From: Aliiroseovarius sp. PrR006
GTDB taxonomy: Bacteria > Pseudomonadota > Alphaproteobacteria > Rhodobacterales > Rhodobacteraceae
Reading direction: 5' to 3'
Length of the DNA stretch: 64,000 nt
Assembly: GCF_010500215.1 (NCBI RefSeq)
Contig: NZ_JAAGOY010000008.1
Span: forward strand, 1 to 64,000
Below are positions 54,485 through 64,000 of the stretch, piece by piece. The position numbers and the translations under genes were made by a program. Each line of letters begins with the position of its first letter. Position 1 is the first letter of the stretch. Below the pieces are notes generated by a model that was not told the DNA's origin, made no database searches, and saw only the letters and a list, made by a program, of their open reading frames with translations.

Positions 54485-55216
54485 ATGGACAGTCAGTTGA
54501 AACCCGCGCGGATCGAATTCCAAGCTGCCAGCTTTGCGGTGGCCGAGCGCCGGATTCTCGCGGACATGTCAGTAGACCTGACCGCCAAACGCATCGGCAT
54601 CATCGGGCGCAACGGATCGGGCAAAACCACCTTTGCGCGGTTGCTATCAGGACTGGTCGAGCCCAGCGCGGGCACCGTCCGCGTCGATGGGATCGACCCG
54701 GCCAAAGACCGCCGCGCTGCGCTGTCGCTGGTGGGCATCCTGTTTCAGAACCCAGATCACCAGATCATCTTCCCCACCGTGGTCGAGGAACTGGCCTTTG
54801 GTCTGCGCCAGCTTGGACTGGACGATCCCGAGGCAGCTGCCCGGGCGCAGCTGGACCGTTTTGGCAAAAACCACTGGGCTGACAGCCATGTGCACGGGCT
54901 GTCTCAGGGGCAAAAGCAACTGGTCTGCCTGATGGCAGTGCTGGCAATGGCCCCGCGCATTCTGGTGCTGGACGAGCCCTTCGCCGGATTGGACATTCCC
55001 ACACGGATGCAGCTGGGCCGCTATCTGGATCGCTACGAAGGCACTCTGGTCCATGTCACCCATGACCCCGACGAACTTTCGGCCTATGATCATGTCATCT
55101 GGATCGAAGCCGGGGCACTGGCGCAGCAAGGTCTGCCCGCCGATGTGCTGCCCGCCTTCACAGCCCAGATGAAACAGAAGGGGGAAAGCGATGATATCTC
55201 TGACCTCTCCGATTGA
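54485..55216 (+). CDS. bioM: Biotin ECF transporter ATPase
   Basis: The 243-residue ATPase has Walker A GRNGSGKTTF, an ECF-type Q-loop FQNPDHQIIFPTVVEELAFG, signature LSQGQKQLVCLMAVL and Walker B ILVLDEPFAGLD. ATG 54485 with AAAGGG is chosen over TTG 54425. It overlaps bioN by 26 bp. Confidence 0.92.
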   Translation: MDSQLKPARIEFQAASFAVAERRILADMSVDLTAKRIGIIGRNGSGKTTFARLLSGLVEPSAGTVRVDGIDPAKDRRAALSLVGILFQNPDHQIIFPTVVEELAFGLRQLGLDDPEAAARAQLDRFGKNHWADSHVHGLSQGQKQLVCLMAVLAMAPRILVLDEPFAGLDIPTRMQLGRYLDRYEGTLVHVTHDPDELSAYDHVIWIEAGALAQQGLPADVLPAFTAQMKQKGESDDISDLSD

Positions 55217-55802
55217 GACCCGCGCCCACGGCTGGCCTGCCGGTCTGAAGCTGGCGGCGCTCTGCGTCGTGACGATCGTGCTGTTCCAGATGCAAAGCCT
55301 GTGGTTCCACACGGCCGCGTTCGCAACCACGCTGACGCTTTATGCCCTGCCCGGCCAAAGCTTCCTGCGCGCAGGCCTGCGTGCACTGAAAGTGCTGTGG
55401 CCCTTCGTTCTGCTGGTCGGGATCTATCACATCATCATCCGCAGCCCCGTGGACGGGCTGGTGATCATCCTGCGCATGCTGACCGCCGTGGGGCTGGCCA
55501 ATCTGGTCACCATGACCACGCGCCTGTCTGATATGATCGCCGTCGTGCGCTGTCTGGCCACTCCCCTGCGTGCACTAGGTCTGCGTACCGAATATCTTGA
55601 GACCGCGATTGCGCTGGTCATCCGCTTTACGCCTGTGCTTCTCGCAAAAGGCACCCACCTGACCGAGGCCTGGCGCGCCCGGTCTGCCCACCGTCCCGGC
55701 TGGCGCATTATCCTGCCATTCACGGTTCTTGCGTTGGACGACGCAGACCACATTGCCGACGCGCTGCGCGCGCGCGGCGGTTTCGACGCTATGAAGGAGT
55801 GA
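55191..55802 (+). CDS. bioN: Biotin ECF transporter T component
   Basis: The 203-residue membrane protein has about five hydrophobic segments and EcfT coupling motifs near EAWRARSAHRPG and ALRARGGF. It joins BioM to the biotin-binding BioY. It starts inside the end of bioM and is followed by bioY after 6 bp. Confidence 0.9.
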   Translation: MISLTSPIETRAHGWPAGLKLAALCVVTIVLFQMQSLWFHTAAFATTLTLYALPGQSFLRAGLRALKVLWPFVLLVGIYHIIIRSPVDGLVIILRMLTAVGLANLVTMTTRLSDMIAVVRCLATPLRALGLRTEYLETAIALVIRFTPVLLAKGTHLTEAWRARSAHRPGWRIILPFTVLALDDADHIADALRARGGFDAMKE

Positions 55803-55808
55803 GAAATC

Positions 55809-56360
55809 ATGGAAAAGAACGTAACCCTTATTGCGCTGTTCGCAGCGCTAATCGCGGCCTTGGGTCTGATCCCGAAGATCGACCTGTTCTTCGGCGTCCC
55901 GATCACCGCCCAAAGCCTTGGCATCATGTTGTGCGGCACCATCTTGGGCGCCAAGCGCGGCGCGCTGGCTGTGCTCTTGTTCCTGCTGCTGGTCGCCATC
56001 GGCCTGCCGCTTCTGGCTGGCGGACGCGGAGGCCTTGGCGTCTTTGCAAGCCCGACCGTCGGCTTCCTGATCGGCTTCCCGATCGCGGCCTTCGTCACCG
56101 GCCTGATCACTGAAAAATGGCGTACTGGCCCCGTCTGGCTGAGCGCCGGTGTGGCCTCCGTCGTGGGCGGCATCATCGTGCTCTATGCCTTCGGCATTCC
56201 GGGCATGGCTTTCATGTTGGACAAGTCGCTTGTGGAAGCGACCGCGTTGATCACCGCCTTCATTCCCGGCGACGTGATCAAAGCGGCCCTTGCAGGCATG
56301 TTGACCGCAGCACTGGTTAAAGTGCGCCCGGCCAGCGTTCTGTCGCGCGCCGAGGCCTGA
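55809..56360 (+). CDS. bioY: Biotin transporter S component
   Basis: The 183-residue protein has six hydrophobic segments and BioY landmarks: PITAQSLGIMLCGTILGAKRG near the start of the core, FLLLVAIGLPLLAGGRGG, GVFASPTVGFLIGFPIAAFV and FIPGDVIKAALA near the end. It binds biotin with high affinity and works with BioMN. It ends before a strong terminator. Confidence 0.94.
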   Translation: MEKNVTLIALFAALIAALGLIPKIDLFFGVPITAQSLGIMLCGTILGAKRGALAVLLFLLLVAIGLPLLAGGRGGLGVFASPTVGFLIGFPIAAFVTGLITEKWRTGPVWLSAGVASVVGGIIVLYAFGIPGMAFMLDKSLVEATALITAFIPGDVIKAALAGMLTAALVKVRPASVLSRAEA

Positions 56361-56383
56361 TTTAAACACACCCTTTCGGGTCG

Positions 56384-56415
56384 AAGCCGCAGCGCCCCCA
56401 AGCGCTGCGGCTTTT
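56384..56415 (+). terminator. Rho-independent terminator of bioMNY
   Basis: AAGCCGCAGCGC (56384-56395) pairs with GCGCTGCGGCTT (56402-56413) around a 6-base loop, followed by TTCTTTT. Confidence 0.93.
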
Positions 56416-56450
56416 CTTTTGCCCTACGTACCAGTTTGCTGATTTCGACG

Positions 56451-56475
56451 GGTCCAGTGAAACTTCCGCTGGACC
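56451..56475. promoter_or_regulatory. 25-bp imperfect palindrome upstream of the sulfatase gene
   Basis: GGTCCAG (56451-56457) and CTGGACC (56469-56475) with inner GAA/TTC also paired; 10 of 12 base pairs match around a single central base. It ends 49 bp before ATG 56525, a normal operator position. Confidence 0.5.
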
Positions 56476-56524
56476 GATTGAAAATCCATGCCCTATCAAT
56501 TTCATAACAGGGGAGGGATCCGCG

Positions 56525-58060
56525 ATGACCGCCAAGAAGAACGTTCTGTTTATCATCATCGACCAGCTGCGGGCGGACTGCCTGCATAGCGCGCTGGCCG
56601 ATCATGTGGACCTGCCCAACCTGCGCGCTTTGATGGATGACAGCGTCACGTTCAAACGTCACTTCTCGGTCGTGAACCCGTGCGGACCGTCGCGTGCCTC
56701 GATCCTGACGGGGCAGTATGCGATGAACCACCGCTCGGTTCGCAACGGCACGCCGCTGCGTCACGACACACCCACCATCGCCAGCGAGATGCGCAAGGCG
56801 GGCTATTTGCCGATGCTGTTTGGCTATACGGACACCTCGCAGGATCCCCGTGCATTCGCGCCGAACGATCCGGCGGTGCAGACCTATGAGCAAGCCATGT
56901 CCGGTTTTGTCGAGCAGGTCGAGATGCGGCTTGAGATGTCCTACCCGTGGCGGTCCTACCTGATGGGCAAGGGGCATCACTGGGATAATTACTGGCAGCT
57001 TTATATTCCGGGCGGCGATGGCTCTGCGCTGAACGCCCCGGCTGTCTATAAGGCCGAGGACAGCGACACCGCCTTCCTGACCGATCAGTTCCTTGACCGG
57101 ATGCCCGCCTATGCCGATCAAAGCTGGTTCGCGCATCTGACCTATATCCGCCCGCACCCGCCGCTGGTAGCCCCTGCGCCCTATAACGACATGTACGACC
57201 CCACCTCCCTGCCCGCGCCCACCCGCATTGGTTCGCGTGCGGACGAAGCCGCCGTGCACCCGTTCTTCGGCCCAGCTTTGGCCAAGGAAAAAGCCGCGAA
57301 CTTTGTGCTGGGTGCCAAGGCTGATGACAGCGACGAGACCCTGCAAGCCCTGCGTGCCGTCTATCTGGGTCTGGCGACCGAGGTGGATCACCACATCGGA
57401 CGTGTGGTGTCGTTCCTGAAAGACAGCGGCCAGTGGGACGACACGCTGCTGATCGTCACCGCCGACCATGGCGAAATGCTGGGCGATCACCACGCGTGGG
57501 GCAAACACTCGGTCTATGACGCGGCCTATCACACGCCGCTGATCATCCACGCGCCGGGCTGCAAAACGGGGCATGAGGTGGACGTGCCGACCGAGAGCAT
57601 CGACCTGACGCCAACGATCCTGTCATGGGTTGGACAAGAGGTGCCGAACGCGATGGACGGGCGGTCTCTGCTGCCGTTTCTATCAGGTGACACGCCCGAG
57701 GGCTGGCGCGGCTATTCCTTCTCGGAGCTGGACTTCGGCGATCCGATCACACCGACGCTTTGGCAAAAAGAGCTAGGCACGGATGCCAGCAATTCCTGCG
57801 TCGGCATCCTGCGCGACCAACGGTTTACCCTGATCGAGTTCGCCGCAGATCTGCCGCCGCTGCTGTTTGATCACGATGGTCAGGGCGAGTTGGAAAATGT
57901 TGCAAACAAACCGGAACATGCTGGGGATTTGTTGCGACTGACACGGCAAATGCTTCGGCACCGGATGCGGAATATGGACCATACGCTATCGTATGACATG
58001 ATCACCGATCAGGGACCGAAACGCACCCAGCGTCACCCGGCGAACGACGCCAGCGCGTAA
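56525..58060 (+). CDS. Sulfatase-family phosphonate/phosphate monoester hydrolase
   Basis: The 511-residue alkaline-phosphatase-superfamily enzyme has Cys53 in NPCGPSRASILTGQY, the CxPSR motif whose Cys becomes formylglycine. Metal ligands are Asp13 (IIDQLRAD) and Asp314/His315 (TADHGEMLGDH), and Lys327/His328 follow. Its length, the opening NVLFIIIDQLRAD, the YIRPHPPLVAPAPY stretch and the C-terminal RNMDHTLS resemble the rhizobial and Burkholderia phosphonate monoester hydrolases more than choline sulfatases. The nearby tmpAB genes add phosphonate context. GGGGAGG precedes the ATG. A sulfate ester substrate cannot be excluded. Confidence 0.83.
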   Translation: MTAKKNVLFIIIDQLRADCLHSALADHVDLPNLRALMDDSVTFKRHFSVVNPCGPSRASILTGQYAMNHRSVRNGTPLRHDTPTIASEMRKAGYLPMLFGYTDTSQDPRAFAPNDPAVQTYEQAMSGFVEQVEMRLEMSYPWRSYLMGKGHHWDNYWQLYIPGGDGSALNAPAVYKAEDSDTAFLTDQFLDRMPAYADQSWFAHLTYIRPHPPLVAPAPYNDMYDPTSLPAPTRIGSRADEAAVHPFFGPALAKEKAANFVLGAKADDSDETLQALRAVYLGLATEVDHHIGRVVSFLKDSGQWDDTLLIVTADHGEMLGDHHAWGKHSVYDAAYHTPLIIHAPGCKTGHEVDVPTESIDLTPTILSWVGQEVPNAMDGRSLLPFLSGDTPEGWRGYSFSELDFGDPITPTLWQKELGTDASNSCVGILRDQRFTLIEFAADLPPLLFDHDGQGELENVANKPEHAGDLLRLTRQMLRHRMRNMDHTLSYDMITDQGPKRTQRHPANDASA

Positions 58061-58716
58061 TCCGCCACGTCCTTCAGGCTGGTCCCGCGCGCCATCGGCT
58101 CGACCCCCAATCGCTCCATCGGCAGGCCGTAGCGGTTCAGCCAGATCGTGTGATAGCCGAACCACGTGGCGCCGCAGATGTCCCAGCAATTGGACGACAC
58201 GAACAGTATGTCTGACGCGTCGAGGCCGAACGCATCCGGCCCCATCTGATACGCTTCGGGCGCGGTTTTGAACTTGCCGACGGTGTCGACCGACAGAACA
58301 TGATCGAGAAGACCGTCCAACCCGGCGGCCTGAAGCGCGCTGTCGATCATCGCGGGCGTTCCATTCGACAGGATTGCCATCGGCACCCCGTCAGCCTTCA
58401 GGCGGGTCAGCTGGGCGTGATTTTCCTCGAACGCGGTCAGCTTTTCATAAGCACTCATCAACGCGGCGCGTTGCGCGGCGCTTGGCGTGATCCCATGCAG
58501 CTCGCAGGCATAATCCAGCCCGTCCCCGGTCACCTGCCAGAAATCTGCATAGCGGTCACACATCGTCCGCAGACGGGTGTATTCGATCTGCTTGTCGCGC
58601 CATGTGACGGCAATATCCGCACCCTTGCCGGGAAAGAACTCTTCCGCCAAGGCGCCGACCGAATAGACATCCAATAGGGTGCCGTAGGCGTCGAAGGCAA
58701 TCGCTTTGATGGGCAT
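58033..58716 (-). CDS. HAD-family haloacid dehalogenase, type II
   Basis: The 227-residue HAD hydrolase has nucleophile Asp9 in FDAYGTLLDV, SNGTP as motif II, a Lys in GKFKTAPEAY, and motif IV as FVSSNCWDICGA, the pattern of L-2-haloacid dehalogenases. It would release halide and a D-2-hydroxy acid. Its 3' end overlaps the 3' end of the sulfatase gene by 28 bp on the opposite strand. The natural substrate could be a different small acid. Confidence 0.86.
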   Translation of the reverse strand: MPIKAIAFDAYGTLLDVYSVGALAEEFFPGKGADIAVTWRDKQIEYTRLRTMCDRYADFWQVTGDGLDYACELHGITPSAAQRAALMSAYEKLTAFEENHAQLTRLKADGVPMAILSNGTPAMIDSALQAAGLDGLLDHVLSVDTVGKFKTAPEAYQMGPDAFGLDASDILFVSSNCWDICGATWFGYHTIWLNRYGLPMERLGVEPMARGTSLKDVADYALASFAG

Positions 58717-58818
58717 GGGGGATCCTTTCCGTTCGTCGCCTTAGCCTATGGGCAGAAGGGGCGGTCGGAAAAGGGAAAACGGGCGCGTTGGTATTCCTAC
58801 CTACGCGCCCGAATGTGT

Positions 58819-60654
58819 TTAGTCGATGACGCGAACCGCGCCTTTTGCAGCCGACGATGCCAGCATCGCATAGGCTTTCAGCGCCTTGGACACCTTGCGC
58901 TTGCGCGGCTCGGCAGGCTGCCAGCCTTTTTCATCCTGCGCCTTGCGGCGTGTGGCCATTTCCTCGTCCGAGATGGCAAGGTTGATGGAGCGGTTCGGGA
59001 TGTCGATCTCGATCTTGTCGCCGTCCTGCACCAGACCGATGGCACCGCCTTCAGCCGCTTCCGGCGAAGCGTGACCGATCGACAGACCCGAGGTACCGCC
59101 CGAGAAACGGCCATCCGTCAGAAGCGCACAGGATTTACCCAGACCCTTCGATTTCAGATAGCTGGTCGGGTACAGCATCTCCTGCATCCCCGGACCGCCG
59201 CGCGGACCTTCGTAACGGATGACAACCACGTCGCCTTCCTTGACCTTGCCGGTCAGGATGTTGTTCACGGCAGCGTCCTGGCTTTCGCAGACATGGGCCG
59301 TCCCGGTGAAGGTCAGGTTCGACGCATCCACGCCAGCGGTTTTCACGATGCAGCCATCTTCAGCGATGTTGCCGAACAGAACCGCCAGACCGCCGTCTTG
59401 GCTAAACGCGTGTTCCTTGGACCGGATCACGCCGCCTTCGCGGTCGGTGTCCAGTTCCTTGTAACGGTTCTCGGTCGAGAACGCCTGCGTGGTGCGCACC
59501 CCGCCGGGGGCTGCCTTGAACAGGCTTTCCGCTTCGGGGTTGTTGGCAACCTTGATGTCCCACTTGGCAATCGCCTCGCCCATGGTGCTGGAATGCACTG
59601 TCGAACAATCGTTGTGCAGAAGACCCGCGCGCGACAGCTCGCCAAGGATCGAGAAGATGCCACCCGCACGGTGCACGTCTTCCATGTGCACGTTGTGGAT
59701 GTTCGGCGCGACCTTACACAGGCACGGCACTTTACGGCTTAGCTGATCCATGTGGGTCATGTTGAAATCAACTTCGCCTTCGTTGGCGATGGCCAGCAGG
59801 TGCAGAACCGTGTTGGTGGATCCGCCCATGGCGATGTCCAGCGACATGGCGTTCTCGAACGCTTCGAAGGTCGCAATCTCGCGCGGCAGCAGACCTTTTT
59901 CTTCGTCCTGATAGTGACGCTTGGTGATCTCGACGATCTTGCGGCCAGCTTCCAAGAACAGGCCTTTACGGTCGGCATGGGTCGCCAAAGTCGAGCCGTT
60001 GCCCGGCAGCGCCAAGCCCAGCGCCTCAGCCAGACAGTTCATCGAGTTCGCGGTGAACATGCCTGAACACGACCCGCAGGTCGGGCAGGCGTTTTCTTCG
60101 ATATGCTGGACCTGCTCGTCAGTGAACTTGTCATCCGCAGCGGCGACCATTGCATCCACAAGGTCGATCTTAGTCATGTCCAGATCGGCAATGTCGATCT
60201 TACCCGCTTCCATCGGACCACCGGACACGAAAATCACCGGGATGTTCAGGCGCATTGCGGCCATCAACATGCCGGGGGTGATCTTGTCACAGTTCGAGAT
60301 ACAGACCATCGCGTCGGCGCAGTGCGCATTCACCATGTACTCGACGCTATCCGCAATCACTTCGCGCGACGGCAGCGAATAGAGCATCCCGTCATGGCCC
60401 ATCGCAATGCCATCATCGACGGCGATGGTGTTGAATTCCTTGGCGACGCCGCCTGCGGCCTCGACCTCGCGGGCGACCATCTGGCCCAGATCCTTCAGGT
60501 GGACGTGACCCGGCACGAACTGCGTGAAGCTGTTCACAATGGCGATAATCGGCTTGCCGAAATCGCTGTCGGTCATGCCGGTCGCGCGCCAAAGGCCACG
60601 GGCACCAGCCATGTTGCGGCCATGAGTAGAAGTTCTGGATCTGTAAGCAGGCAT
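58819..60654 (-). CDS. ilvD: Dihydroxy-acid dehydratase
   Basis: The 611-residue Fe-S enzyme makes 2-oxo acids for valine, isoleucine and leucine. It has the cluster Cys residues in [11 protein letters not shown] and [14 protein letters not shown], plus [14 protein letters not shown] and [17 protein letters not shown] 60654 ([12 protein letters not shown]) is the normal start; the frame to 60774 is a shadow. Confidence 0.96.
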   Translation of the reverse strand: MPAYRSRTSTHGRNMAGARGLWRATGMTDSDFGKPIIAIVNSFTQFVPGHVHLKDLGQMVAREVEAAGGVAKEFNTIAVDDGIAMGHDGMLYSLPSREVIADSVEYMVNAHCADAMVCISNCDKITPGMLMAAMRLNIPVIFVSGGPMEAGKIDIADLDMTKIDLVDAMVAAADDKFTDEQVQHIEENACPTCGSCSGMFTANSMNCLAEALGLALPGNGSTLATHADRKGLFLEAGRKIVEITKRHYQDEEKGLLPREIATFEAFENAMSLDIAMGGSTNTVLHLLAIANEGEVDFNMTHMDQLSRKVPCLCKVAPNIHNVHMEDVHRAGGIFSILGELSRAGLLHNDCSTVHSSTMGEAIAKWDIKVANNPEAESLFKAAPGGVRTTQAFSTENRYKELDTDREGGVIRSKEHAFSQDGGLAVLFGNIAEDGCIVKTAGVDASNLTFTGTAHVCESQDAAVNNILTGKVKEGDVVVIRYEGPRGGPGMQEMLYPTSYLKSKGLGKSCALLTDGRFSGGTSGLSIGHASPEAAEGGAIGLVQDGDKIEIDIPNRSINLAISDEEMATRRKAQDEKGWQPAEPRKRKVSKALKAYAMLASSAAKGAVRVID

Positions 60655-60841
60655 GCGGTTCCCACCCTTATCTTGATGTTCCTGTCTGGCAGCGATTATC
60701 ACCTCGCGCACCTTGAAACCAGAGCAGATTGACATCCGCACAGGGTTTGCACGGTGAACGCGGCGTCTTGCCAAGGCGCTTGGCGTCGGGGTACCCGGCG
60801 TTTAGGGTTGAAACAGACGATTTCAGAAAAGGTCATTTTCA

Positions 60842-61861
60842 ATGGGTAAACGTAAGGTTCTGGTGACGGGCTCGGCCGGATTTATTGGCTATCACCTGTC
60901 AAAACTTCTTCTGGAAGACGGCTTTCGCGTCCACGGCTTCGACGGGATGACGGATTATTACGACGTCACCTTGAAGCAGCGCCGCCACCAGATGCTTCTG
61001 CAGAACGAAGGCTTCTCGGCCACCGAAGGAATGCTGGAAGATCTGGAGCTGTTCGACAAGATGGCAGACGCGTTCGAACCCGATGTCATCGTGCATTTGG
61101 CCGCACAGGCCGGGGTGCGCTACAGCCTTGAAAACCCGCGCGCTTATATCGACTCGAACGTCGTCGGCACCTTCAACGTGATGGAGGCCGCCCGCCGCCA
61201 CGAGGTCGACCACTTGCTGATGGCCTCGACCAGCTCGGTCTATGGCGCCAATGACGAGATGCCCTTCACCGAAATGGAAAAGGCCGACAACCAGCTGACC
61301 ATCTATGCGGCCACCAAGAAGGCGAATGAAAGCATGGCGCACAGCTATGCGCATCTGTGGAACATCCCCTCGACCATGTTCCGGTTCTTCACCGTGTATG
61401 GCCCGTGGGGTCGCCCTGATATGGCTCTGTTCAAGTTCACCAAGGGGATCATCGAGGGCACACCCATCGACATTTACAACAACGGCGACATGTTCCGCGA
61501 CTTCACCTATGTCGAGGATCTGGTGCGTGGCATCCGCCTTCTGATCGATAGCCCTCCGGTGCGGCCAGACAGCAAGGACGATATTGAAGAAGGCGACAGT
61601 CTGTCCCCTGCAGCGCCCTATCGCGTGGTGAATGTCGGCAACTCGGACAAGGTGCGCCTGTTGGACTTTGTGGAAGCAATCGAAGACGCCTTGGGCAAGA
61701 AAGCCGTGCGCAATTACATGGAGATGCAGAAGGGCGATGTGCCGGCAACTTGGGCGGACGCGACGTTGCTTCAGCGTCTGACTGGATACCGCCCGGCCAC
61801 GGATTTCCGCGACGGGGTGAACAGCTTCGTGGCGTGGTACCGGGACTACTACAAAGTCTGA
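60842..61861 (+). CDS. NAD-dependent epimerase, UDP-glucuronate 4-epimerase type
   Basis: The 339-residue short-chain dehydrogenase has the Rossmann motif VTGSAGFIGYHLSKLLL, the catalytic pair Ser-Ser (ASTSSVYG) and Tyr-x3-Lys (YAATKKANE), and the sugar-site FFTVYGPWGRPDMALFKFT typical of UDP-glucuronate 4-epimerases (LpsL-like). It would supply UDP-galacturonate for surface polysaccharide. AAAAGG lies before ATG 60842. It ends at a bidirectional terminator. Confidence 0.88.
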   Translation: MGKRKVLVTGSAGFIGYHLSKLLLEDGFRVHGFDGMTDYYDVTLKQRRHQMLLQNEGFSATEGMLEDLELFDKMADAFEPDVIVHLAAQAGVRYSLENPRAYIDSNVVGTFNVMEAARRHEVDHLLMASTSSVYGANDEMPFTEMEKADNQLTIYAATKKANESMAHSYAHLWNIPSTMFRFFTVYGPWGRPDMALFKFTKGIIEGTPIDIYNNGDMFRDFTYVEDLVRGIRLLIDSPPVRPDSKDDIEEGDSLSPAAPYRVVNVGNSDKVRLLDFVEAIEDALGKKAVRNYMEMQKGDVPATWADATLLQRLTGYRPATDFRDGVNSFVAWYRDYYKV

Positions 61862-61881
61862 TCTCTGCAGTCGCCCAAAAC

Positions 61882-61908
61882 AAAACCCGCCCTCTGCAGG
61901 CGGGTTTT
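61882..61908. terminator. Bidirectional terminator between the epimerase and spike genes
   Basis: AAAACCCGCC (61882-61891) pairs perfectly with GGCGGGTTTT (61899-61908). It serves the convergent genes ending at 61861 and 61940. Confidence 0.93.
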
Positions 61909-61939
61909 GAGCGTTTGGAAATGCAGGGCAGACCCTAGA

Positions 61940-62206
61940 TCAGGTCAGCACAAGCGCGTGGATGCCGGTCGCAGTGGTACCCAGCGACATGACTTTCAGC
62001 ACGCCCACGGGAAGAATGGAATGGTTTGCAACCGTGACATTGCGGATGCCCCCGGCCACGCTGACAAACGAAATGGCGCCACCGGTTTCCACATATAGGG
62101 ACACCGCCACTTCGGGCAGATTGCTCAGATCAGACGGCACGACGGGGACCAGATCGGTAGCCGGTCCACGCAGGGACGGCGAGCGGTTTTCAAAGGGATT
62201 GGACAT
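61940..62206 (-). CDS. Gene-transfer-agent head-spike base protein (Rcc01079/GhsA-like)
   Basis: The 88-residue protein opens MSNPFENRSPSLRGPATD and has VAVSLYVETGGAISFVSVAG, then GTTATGIHALV, which I recognise from the small spike-base proteins of rhodobacterial gene transfer agents (R. capsulatus Rcc01079). These form the base of head spikes on the particles. AGGAG lies 7 bases before the ATG. In R. capsulatus this gene is also away from the main agent cluster. No second spike gene (GhsB) is next to it here. Its flanks are an epimerase and gyrB, so it stands alone. Confidence 0.75.
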   Translation of the reverse strand: MSNPFENRSPSLRGPATDLVPVVPSDLSNLPEVAVSLYVETGGAISFVSVAGGIRNVTVANHSILPVGVLKVMSLGTTATGIHALVLT

Positions 62207-62361
62207 TGCAAGCTCCTGACAAGTTCACACGCTGACAGGCAGCCAGAATCTGGGCACCTTTGCGCGTTGGTGTGCCGAGCTTTCTAAGCAGCGGGATTGA
62301 AGAAGCCTTAACCGGGCCGCACGCCCCCGTTGCGTTGCGGCGCGATCGAGCCCCCACAAAA

Positions 62362-62395
62362 CAAAATGCCCCGCACAATTCGGCGGGGCATTTTG
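62362..62395 (-). terminator. Terminator of gyrB
   Basis: CAAAATGCCCCGC (62362-62374) pairs with GCGGGGCATTTTG (62383-62395) around an 8-base loop; on the minus strand it ends in T's just after the gyrB stop. Confidence 0.92.
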
Positions 62396-62420
62396 ATGCT
62401 CTCAACAGTCAGATTGGCAA

Positions 62421-64000
<1,580 letters not shown>

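Overview
The window looks like chromosomal DNA of a marine alphaproteobacterium, most likely a Rhodobacteraceae (Roseobacter-group) member. The base composition is GC-rich. Typical features of that group are a polyamine ABC operon, a DctPQM TRAP operon, a bioMNY biotin transporter, a TmpA/TmpB phosphonate pair and a gene-transfer-agent head-spike base gene. No CRISPR array, transposase, rRNA or replication origin was seen. Identifications rest on reading translated sequences and motifs by eye; no database search was possible.

Layout, left to right. 1-0.7 kb: two near-identical small secreted-protein genes in tandem, each with the same terminator. 0.7-3.6 kb: yjbH-yjbF exopolysaccharide-type envelope genes. 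3.8-6.2 kb: an acyl-CoA dehydrogenase and an alpha-methylacyl-CoA racemase, then tRNA-Arg(ACG). 6.5-12.2 kb: a glycerate 2-kinase, a polyhydroxyalkanoate unit (marR, phaC, phaZ), and divergent yceI plus cytochrome b561 behind a 30-bp palindrome. 12.2-16.8 kb: a four-gene polyamine ABC operon whose last permease has an unusual C-terminal extension. 17.1-26.7 kb: an eight-gene catabolic operon (amidohydrolase, TRAP transporter, glutamine-synthetase-like ligase, aldehyde and alcohol dehydrogenases, EamA transporter) with a divergent RpiR regulator. I infer uptake and gamma-glutamylation of an amino alcohol.

26.9-33.6 kb is the most unusual part. Three co-directional genes encode (i) a papain-like protease joined to a probable dead alpha/beta hydrolase, (ii) a 1131-residue protein with SGNH hydrolase, caspase-like protease, M15 zinc peptidase and an unrecognised C-terminal domain, and (iii) a multi-pass membrane protein. 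The catalytic residues of all four recognised enzyme domains are present. I know of no described system with this make-up.

33.6-38.8 kb: hydroxyproline catabolism genes and an msrB-msrA-selO oxidative-damage unit. 38.8-40 kb: a decayed tungstate-type ABC transporter locus whose upstream repeats survive. 40-45.4 kb: gap and a ynjF-ynjBCD block with the same gene association as in E. coli. 45.4-49.2 kb: a cobalt/nickel ECF transporter under a cobalamin riboswitch. 49.2-51.6 kb: urate/allantoin degradation (uraH, puuE-uraD fusion, allA). 51.6-54.4 kb: tmpB-tmpA with a divergent LysR regulator. 54.4-58.7 kb: bioMNY, a phosphonate-monoesterase-type sulfatase and a haloacid dehalogenase. 58.8-64 kb: ilvD, a UDP-glucuronate-epimerase-type gene, the gene-transfer-agent spike base gene and the 3' part of gyrB.
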